Shown in pieces: positions 34,782 to 40,247 of a stretch of DNA of 40,247 bases. Under the pieces are notes generated by a model, which was not told the origin of the DNA, made no database searches, and worked only from the letters and a program-made list of their open reading frames with translations. Made by a program: the position numbers and the translations under genes. This stretch comes from Candidatus Poribacteria bacterium (GTDB taxonomy: Bacteria > Poribacteria > DTPJ01 > WJIO01): the NCBI GenBank assembly GCA_014730235.1, contig WJIO01000446.1, forward strand, positions 1 to 40,247, in the 5' to 3' direction. The number at the start of each line of letters is the position of its first letter. Within the stretch, counting starts at the first letter, position 1.

Positions 34782-35566
34782 TTTATATCCTTTATTGATG
34801 CCCACACAGAGATGAGACTTCCGGCAGGAGATACGGGTTCAGCTATTTCCAGGGCGGCAGAGAGTCCAAGATTCATAATATCCACCACATCACCCTGATC
34901 AATAATATCGCTGAAAATTGCAAGTTCGTCAACCATGCCTGTAAAGCCACCGGCTATTGTGATGGGCAAAACGTCAGCAACTGAGCCTATATTTGCTATG
35001 TTTACAGACATCTTGTTGTCTCCGTCAAGATAGCTGGTCATGGTTTTACTATCCCGGTCAACGATCATGGCGGTATGATGCCACTCGCCATCACCGGCGT
35101 TATTGTATGTTGTTTTCATGTGGTTACCGGCAGCATCGTCCAGACTCCAGTGTACCATAGCTTGTTGGGTCTGAATTTCCCATCCGTGATTACCTGCTGC
35201 CCAGGCTCCGGGTGTTCTTTCCCGGAAAATCCTGTTCCAGTCCTGGGGAGTAGAAAAATTAAACCATAGAACAGCGCTGAAGTTTTTGTCCTCACCGAAG
35301 TTGAAAATATCATTGTCGGGAATCTCAACCTGCCCTCCTCCGGCAAACTCCAGACAGTCACCAAAAACACCTTCAACCCACTGGGGCCCACCGGTTATAA
35401 CGCCGTGTTGTTCATTCCCGGAGGAGTCCAAAGCTTCGTCACCATTTCCCTCGTCCAGAAGCCACATACCAGCAATGGATTCAGGATCTATCCTGGCATA
35501 CGCTGAAACACTGAACATAAAAAAGGAGCATACAAAAATAGTTACTAATATTGATCTACGCTTCAC
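34778..35566 (-). CDS. Exported LamG-domain (concanavalin-like) protein
   Basis: 262 residues from a GTG start preceded by AAGGGGGAA. A signal peptide (about 1-25, SVSAYA) precedes one LamG domain: GMWLLDEGNGDEALDSSGNE, GGGQVEIPDND, WHHTAMIVDRDSKTMTSYLDG and GMVDELAIFSDIIDQGD. The C-terminus SPAGSLISVWASIKD shares its G...W..IK pattern with the other LamG protein in the window. It probably binds glycan outside the membrane. Its stop codon overlaps the DUF5107 start by 4 bp (ATGA). A near-consensus promoter lies 60-90 bp upstream. Confidence 0.85.
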   Translation of the reverse strand: MKRRSILVTIFVCSFFMFSVSAYARIDPESIAGMWLLDEGNGDEALDSSGNEQHGVITGGPQWVEGVFGDCLEFAGGGQVEIPDNDIFNFGEDKNFSAVLWFNFSTPQDWNRIFRERTPGAWAAGNHGWEIQTQQAMVHWSLDDAAGNHMKTTYNNAGDGEWHHTAMIVDRDSKTMTSYLDGDNKMSVNIANIGSVADVLPITIAGGFTGMVDELAIFSDIIDQGDVVDIMNLGLSAALEIAEPVSPAGSLISVWASIKDIK

Positions 35567-35627
35567 TTTAATTCCCCCTTTGAATTATTTAATTCTGTTT
35601 TTAACTATATTTAAGAACTACAAAGGA

Positions 35628-35656
35628 ATATTAACACCCTTAAAATATAGTGTCAA
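35628..35656 (-). promoter_or_regulatory. Near-consensus sigma70-like promoter for the LamG-DUF5107 operon
   Basis: On the - strand a perfect TTGACA (35656-35651), a 17-nt spacer and TAATAT (35633-35628). It gives a leader of about 55 nt before the GTG start. The rest of the 376-bp gap (35567-35942) is AT-rich, and I see no gene or repeat in it. Confidence 0.65.
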
Positions 35657-35942
35657 GAATGAAAATTATTGTGAATTATTTAAAGGCAAGAGCGTTGTAA
35701 GACAGAAATCAGTAATATATTGGGATTGTGATATCTAAGAGAAGAATTGCCAAAAAGGAAAAATGCCACAGATTACCAAATTGACAAACGAAATGCGGTA
35801 ATACTATGGCATTGGAAATGCAGTATAAAGATAAATATTTTGGGCAATAATGTCAAAGACGTTTTATCATAGATTGGCTACCAACAAAGGATTTTCATGA
35901 CAGGGTATTTTCCATACCCATTTATAGCATCCTTTTCTGATA

Positions 35943-37223
35943 TCAACGGCTTATCCTCCACATCAAGAACGATGAAGGGCCCGAAGTTTTGGGCTTTCGG
36001 CATGGATTGAAGCAGTCAGAGGCTATATAAAATCCGTCCTCCGATTTAATAGAACCTTGCAGCATGTTGGCTGCAAACATATAAGCTGATGCCTGGTAAC
36101 CGCGTTTTATCATATTCGCTCCGGGTAACGGATGCTTGGTTATTTCACCTCCACCGGCAATATCACCTTCCCATACATATAACTTACCCATACTGGGATT
36201 GTTAATAAATTTTGCACCGAACCATTTGCCGGCGTTAAGGAAACTTATACTATCTTCTACCGAATTCAGCAAGCGGAGTTGATGATTTTTTACATCGTAT
36301 TCCCAGAACTCATGACCGCCGGTCTTGCTGGCTTTTGGCTGCTTGTTATAATATAGACCCAGCTTACTCCAGTCGTTTCTGTCCAGAGGGCGCAGATCGA
36401 AGGACATATACCGACCATCTTTTTCCGCGGGCAGGTCTTCCTGGTGTATTATTTTTCCCGACCAATCCAGATGTATAAGCCGCGTTAATGTTCGATCCTG
36501 ATTGTCCCATAATTCACCTATCAAAACTATTCCATCATCGGTAGCGGCTACCTGGGGATAGAAGAAGCTCATGGCTTCTGAGTATTTAACAGGCTTTTTA
36601 AATGTAAAATCAACCCCGTCCTTTTCACCAAAGAAGATCACCGGAGTGTTAAAAGGAACGCTTCCATCGTCAGATATAGCCAGAATGACCAATACCATTC
36701 TCTGACCATCAGGACTTATACCCACATTCATTCTCAGGTGGAAATCCTTGTATATGGATTCTGCAGGTATAAGCTCTGTCCTGTCCACCAGTTCCGATAT
36801 ATCTTCCGGGTTCTTGGTTCGGTAATAGCGAATTTTGCCGGGATTGTATCCGGGTTTGCCTTCGTAGGTAATGCCTATAAATATGTGTATGTATCCATCG
36901 GAGGAACGAACCATCTGGGGTTGGTTAATGCCCATTAAGCCGGGTTTTTCAAAAGGTATTTTGGTTAAGGCATCCTCCTGGCCACTTCCGGTTTTTGGAT
37001 GCTGGCCTATCAAAGCTGTCAGGAGTTTTCCATCATCCCTGCGTTCTGTGGCCGACCAGAAGACGGCTTTTTCACCTTCCAGCAGGTAGCAGAAGGTATG
37101 CCCACCCCATTGATCGGCTATGTTGGAATATAACACAACCGGGCCTTCTATTACTTTTGTATCCTGACAGTATGCTTTTGAGGCTAATCCCAGTAGTATT
37201 AAAATAACGACCATAAATTTCAT
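35943..37223 (-). CDS. Exported beta-propeller-like protein of unknown function
   Basis: 426 residues from the Met at 37223, chosen because it directly begins a signal peptide (MKFMVVILILLGLASKAYCQ) and has GCGAGG just upstream; the longer frame adds 34 residues that run back into MITE copy 8. Repeating strands such as QMVRSSDGYIHIFIGI, NVGISPDGQRMVLVILA and QVAATDDGIVLIGELWD suggest a sialidase- or BNR-like propeller. No complete Asp-box series or catalytic motif is seen, so it is either a diverged hydrolase or a binding protein. It is monocistronic, with an element upstream and a long gap downstream. Confidence 0.7.
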   Translation of the reverse strand: MKFMVVILILLGLASKAYCQDTKVIEGPVVLYSNIADQWGGHTFCYLLEGEKAVFWSATERRDDGKLLTALIGQHPKTGSGQEDALTKIPFEKPGLMGINQPQMVRSSDGYIHIFIGITYEGKPGYNPGKIRYYRTKNPEDISELVDRTELIPAESIYKDFHLRMNVGISPDGQRMVLVILAISDDGSVPFNTPVIFFGEKDGVDFTFKKPVKYSEAMSFFYPQVAATDDGIVLIGELWDNQDRTLTRLIHLDWSGKIIHQEDLPAEKDGRYMSFDLRPLDRNDWSKLGLYYNKQPKASKTGGHEFWEYDVKNHQLRLLNSVEDSISFLNAGKWFGAKFINNPSMGKLYVWEGDIAGGGEITKHPLPGANMIKRGYQASAYMFAANMLQGSIKSEDGFYIASDCFNPCRKPKTSGPSSFLMWRISR

Positions 37224-37272
37224 AATTATCCTCGCCGAGATTCTCCTTTTCAAAAGGCGGTTAAGGGAAATG

Positions 37273-37423
37273 TCACTTACTTTAGGAAATATGGAAATAA
37301 TTTGAAAATTTTCTAAGCATGTCATTCCTGCTTTCGCAGGAATGACAAATAATTGATATTCATTCTTTAATGATTACTATTTAGAACATTTTTTATCATT
37401 TCCATAATCAAATCGAAATAGCA
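37273..37423. mobile_element. MITE-like element, copy 8, old and degenerate
   Basis: Boundaries are approximate. The left part (TATGGAAATAATTTGAAAATTTTCTAAGCA) and right part (TTTTTATCATTTCCATAATCAAATCG) align with copies 4 and 6. The core TGTCATTCCTGCTTTCGCAGGAATGACA (37320-37347) is perfect. The extreme termini are eroded and no target duplication is found. Confidence 0.6.
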
Positions 37424-37466
37424 GATTTTCTAAATTAGTTGATCTAACCAGTCACCCGTCACTTTT

Positions 37467-40205
37467 TTACAACATATTCTTGGTCTTCTGGATTATATGC
37501 TCCTGCATATCTGCACCCAGGTTTACGAAATATGCGCTGTAACCGGCAACTCTTACGGACAGGTTGCTGTATTTCTCCGGGTCTTTCTGGGCTTTACGAA
37601 GGACACCCACGTCCACGATGTTACATTCGGCGTGACCGCCGCCCAGATGGAAATATGTCCTGAGGAGATTATCAAGATTTTCTGCGCCTTCTTCGCCTTT
37701 TACGGCTGACGGATGTATATCGAAAATGAGGGAAGTTCCAGCCGCAGCAAGCTCCTGGTCAATTTTGCTTATGGATTTAAGCATAGCGGTTATACCTTTC
37801 TTATCCCTTCCCTGCTGTGGTGCTAAACTGTTGGCCACCGGCTCCCCGGCTTTTCTTCCGTCGGCAGACGCTGCTGTTGACGCTCCGCCGCTTACGGCCA
37901 GGACAAAGGACAGGAAATGGGCGTGGTAATCGCCGCCTCTGGCATTAGTATATTGCTCAAGCTCCCGGCAGAAATGCTCTGAAATCTCTGTGACTATGGA
38001 ATCTACATAGTCGTCGTCGTTTCCATACTTAGGGGCTTCATTGAGAAGCATCTGTCTCAGGGATTCTTTGCCCTCAAAGTTTACCCGCATGGCATCTACA
38101 ACTTCTTTCAGGGTGACGCGCTTTTCATCAAACACCAGCTTCTTTATGGCTGCCAGGGAATCACCGGCATTGGCGTTGGCATAAGCGCAAAAACCTGTGG
38201 AGTTATATCTGGCCCCACCTGCGGTAATGTCCATGCCTTTTTCAATGCAGTCATCTGTAAGCAGTGTTAAGAAGGGCATGGGGAATCTTTCCCGTTGCTC
38301 CAGTTCTGCCCGATGGCTGTTTATAACGGCTTTTCTTATATCATGAGCTACCTGGGTCTTGTAGGCTTCCATAACATCATGGAAGGATTCAAATTCTTCA
38401 GGTTTACCTGTCTTAAGACTTGATTGATTGCCGTTCACCAAGCAAACGCCATCGTTTAAAGCATATTCCAGACATTTCAGCATATTGGTGTAATGGTTCA
38501 CAACCCTGGGGTCACAGCGTCCCGGTATAGTGACCTCTATACAGCCTATGATGGCATAATCCCGGGCTTCTTCTATTGGTATACCCTTTTCGACCAAAGC
38601 CGGTATAATAACATCGTCGTTAAACATCTGGGGCAGGCCTCTTCGTTGGGCATTTACCTGGGCAACGCGACGCCAGAAACGCTTGTCAATATTTTTGTGG
38701 TATCTTGCGGACAACTGCAAATGTATGTCAAGTTTTTCCACCACATCCAGATACATGAAAGATATATCGTTAACCGCGTCTGAACCATCGGGCTTCTGAC
38801 CGCCGATCATAGTATCCTGAACGTCGTAGCTTTTCCATATCTTCAGGCCGAAGCATTCCAGCAGTTCGTAGGCTTCGTCTTCGTTTATAGTTCCTGCTTC
38901 CAGGTCGTTTTTGTAGAAGGGGTATAGCATCTGATCGATCCTGCCGATGGAATGGGCGTTGGGTGGGTCTTCCAGTTCCATCATCATGTGACCAAACCAC
39001 AGGGATTGCAGGGCTTCGTAGAAATTCCCGGCTGGTTCCCAGGGAACTCGCTGGCATACCTCTGCGATTCTCAGCAGTTCGTTTTTCCTCTGTGGGTTTT
39101 TCTCGGCTTCTGCCATTTCTTCAGCCTTACGGGCATATCGCTTACCGAATTTTCCGGCGGCTTCTGCCAGAATTATCATGGCCTTCCAGAAAGGCTCTTT
39201 GGCTAATTCGTTGGCATGGGTGGGATCCATGTTATCCAGTTTGGCCTGGGCTTCGTCCCTTATTCCTCTGAAACCCTTGTCTATAAGTTTCTGGAAACCG
39301 GGAACTGTATGGCCAAACAATGATCCAGCCGCTTTGAGTCGGGGATTTTCGCTCCAAAATTTGCTTATCTGCTCTACCTGAGCGTCCTGTTTTTCCTCTT
39401 CTAATTCATGATAATCTTCATCCGGGGTTACATGGTCGCCGTATATCTCTATTTCATCTATCCTGACGTTACCTCCGGCACTTTCCTCTATATGTATACG
39501 AACCCACCGGGCAACAACCGGCTCAAAGGTAAAAGCTTTAGTACCATATACAGGTTCACCATCATATTCGTATACTTTACGCCATGAAGGATGATCCGGT
39601 TCCTTAACATATTCGGTTGAAACAAGTATCTGAAATTTAGCGGCTGCCCGGTCTCTGTGATTCCGGGAGTGTTCGCTTCCAAAGACTACTTTTGAGACTG
39701 TATATATATCCCCCAGATCAATTTCAGCCCATGACGGTTCACCGTTGGAAATCCAGCTATTGCTGTTGTTATACAGGCCGTCGTTAAGGTGTTCTATCTG
39801 GTGTAGATCATGACGGGGTATTACGGATGAAGCATTGGCTTTGGCCTCTGGCAGGAGGGCCAGGTTGGTGTGTTTTGAGCTATCCCTTCGGGGAACTTTC
39901 TTTTTAGTTGATTGGGCCCATCCCCAGCCGAATTCCGGGTAATTTCTGCCGGCCTGCTGACTGACGGACTGATCACCTACGATTAACTCTTTATCAAATA
40001 TTCGCACAGTCATCTTGTTTAATACATTGGCCAGGGCTTTAGACCGTCTCAGAATAATTGGATCAGCGGCGTTTTCCTTATATCCCTCTGTTATTAATAT
40101 GGCCCTTTCCATGCAGGTTTCCTTTACACCGCTGGGTAAGCGCTGTTTGAGAAAGGAAACCCTGTCTATATCTTCATGCAGTTTTTCCATAGTATCTATA
40201 GCCAT
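37467..40205 (-). CDS. Glycyl radical enzyme (pyruvate formate-lyase-like family) with inserted discoidin-like domain
   Basis: 912 residues. The enzyme has the thiyl-radical Cys555 and Glu557 in IIGCIEV, NAHSIGRIDQMLYPF (416-430) like the His-Ser of the dehydratase branch, and the C-terminal glycyl loop SVRVAGYSAYF with Gly888. Between the N-terminal ELIVGDQS...NYPEFGWGW (73-96) and the resumed PFL fold (about 279 on) lies a roughly 145-residue F5/8 type C-like domain: GLYNNSNSWISNGEPSWAEI, the DLGDIYTVSKVVFGS strand and RWVRIHIEES...IDEIEIYG. In my alignment with glycerol dehydratase the catalytic Asp447 position is Val569, so it is probably not a canonical dehydratase. No activase gene is in the window. 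AAAGGAGAT precedes the ATG. Confidence 0.9.
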   Translation of the reverse strand: MAIDTMEKLHEDIDRVSFLKQRLPSGVKETCMERAILITEGYKENAADPIILRRSKALANVLNKMTVRIFDKELIVGDQSVSQQAGRNYPEFGWGWAQSTKKKVPRRDSSKHTNLALLPEAKANASSVIPRHDLHQIEHLNDGLYNNSNSWISNGEPSWAEIDLGDIYTVSKVVFGSEHSRNHRDRAAAKFQILVSTEYVKEPDHPSWRKVYEYDGEPVYGTKAFTFEPVVARWVRIHIEESAGGNVRIDEIEIYGDHVTPDEDYHELEEEKQDAQVEQISKFWSENPRLKAAGSLFGHTVPGFQKLIDKGFRGIRDEAQAKLDNMDPTHANELAKEPFWKAMIILAEAAGKFGKRYARKAEEMAEAEKNPQRKNELLRIAEVCQRVPWEPAGNFYEALQSLWFGHMMMELEDPPNAHSIGRIDQMLYPFYKNDLEAGTINEDEAYELLECFGLKIWKSYDVQDTMIGGQKPDGSDAVNDISFMYLDVVEKLDIHLQLSARYHKNIDKRFWRRVAQVNAQRRGLPQMFNDDVIIPALVEKGIPIEEARDYAIIGCIEVTIPGRCDPRVVNHYTNMLKCLEYALNDGVCLVNGNQSSLKTGKPEEFESFHDVMEAYKTQVAHDIRKAVINSHRAELEQRERFPMPFLTLLTDDCIEKGMDITAGGARYNSTGFCAYANANAGDSLAAIKKLVFDEKRVTLKEVVDAMRVNFEGKESLRQMLLNEAPKYGNDDDYVDSIVTEISEHFCRELEQYTNARGGDYHAHFLSFVLAVSGGASTAASADGRKAGEPVANSLAPQQGRDKKGITAMLKSISKIDQELAAAGTSLIFDIHPSAVKGEEGAENLDNLLRTYFHLGGGHAECNIVDVGVLRKAQKDPEKYSNLSVRVAGYSAYFVNLGADMQEHIIQKTKNML

Positions 40206-40247
40206 TTTTATCTCCTTTCAGTTTCTTGCAAGTTCTCTTACAGTTTA

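Noticed and set aside
35286-35738. 150-residue + strand reading frame reaching into the 35.6-35.9 kb gap
   Set aside because: Mostly antisense to the LamG gene; the remainder overlaps that gene's strong promoter and shows no ribosome site.
37467-40205. Naming the glycyl radical enzyme as pflB or a propanediol dehydratase
   Set aside because: It lacks the Cys-Cys pair of true pyruvate formate-lyase and the Asp expected for dehydratases in my alignment.

Overview
The window reads as chromosome of an uncultured, free-living, glycan-degrading bacterium of moderate GC. Several traits recall Poribacteria-like or neighbouring uncultured lineages: Gfo/Idh/MocA oxidoreductases, xylose-isomerase-like TIM barrels, an Asp/Cys sulfatase, short exported LamG proteins ending in a G-x-x-x-x-W-x-x-I-K motif, DUF4832 and DUF5107 proteins, and a URO-D-family protein. 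That placement is an inference. A B12-dependent ribonucleotide reductase and a glycyl radical enzyme point to at least facultative anaerobic life. I saw no rRNA, tRNA, CRISPR array, prophage or transposase gene.

Layout. (1) 1-3.2 kb: the 3' part of a URO-D-family gene converging on an ABC exporter. (2) 3.3-3.6 kb: a 58-residue gene with its own promoter and terminator. (3) 3.8-8.5 kb: a five-gene + strand operon of DegT aminotransferase, CcsA-like cytochrome c assembly protein, class II aldolase, Gfo/Idh oxidoreductase and hydroxypyruvate-isomerase-like protein. (4) 8.9-12.6 kb: a tight - strand signalling operon of PocR-type histidine kinase, receiver, HEAT protein with a DUF5678-like tail, and retropepsin-like aspartic protease. 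(5) 12.9-15.3 kb: nrdJ. (6) 15.7-20.5 kb: + strand YjbQ, an antitoxin with a truncated PIN toxin, then SGNH hydrolase, PfkB sugar kinase, sugar isomerase/epimerase and M14 carboxypeptidase. (7) 20.8-37.2 kb: a mostly extracytoplasmic glycan locus on the - strand, with two LamG proteins, a long transaldolase-like protein, a Tat-exported sulfatase, a FAD oxidoreductase, a GH32/43-like propeller, a GH95 alpha-L-fucosidase, DUF4832 and DUF5107 proteins and an exported propeller. (8) 37.5-40.2 kb: a glycyl radical enzyme carrying an inserted discoidin-like domain.

How the genes may work together: the sulfatase and GH95 enzyme could desulfate and release fucose from sulfated fucans. The class II aldolase, PfkB kinase and sugar isomerases could process the sugars, and the glycyl radical enzyme could act on a downstream diol or a related compound. 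This is inferred from family membership and proximity only.

The most notable non-coding structure is a dispersed family of about 120-210 bp elements. They have inverted termini, two distinguishable arms, a GTCATTCCTGC palindrome core, and 8-bp target-site duplications that can be read directly at five of eight copies. This makes them non-autonomous mobile elements (MITE-like). One sits against the start codon of the sulfatase. The most novel coding candidates are the discoidin-containing glycyl radical enzyme and the kinase/receiver/HEAT-DUF5678/aspartic protease operon.
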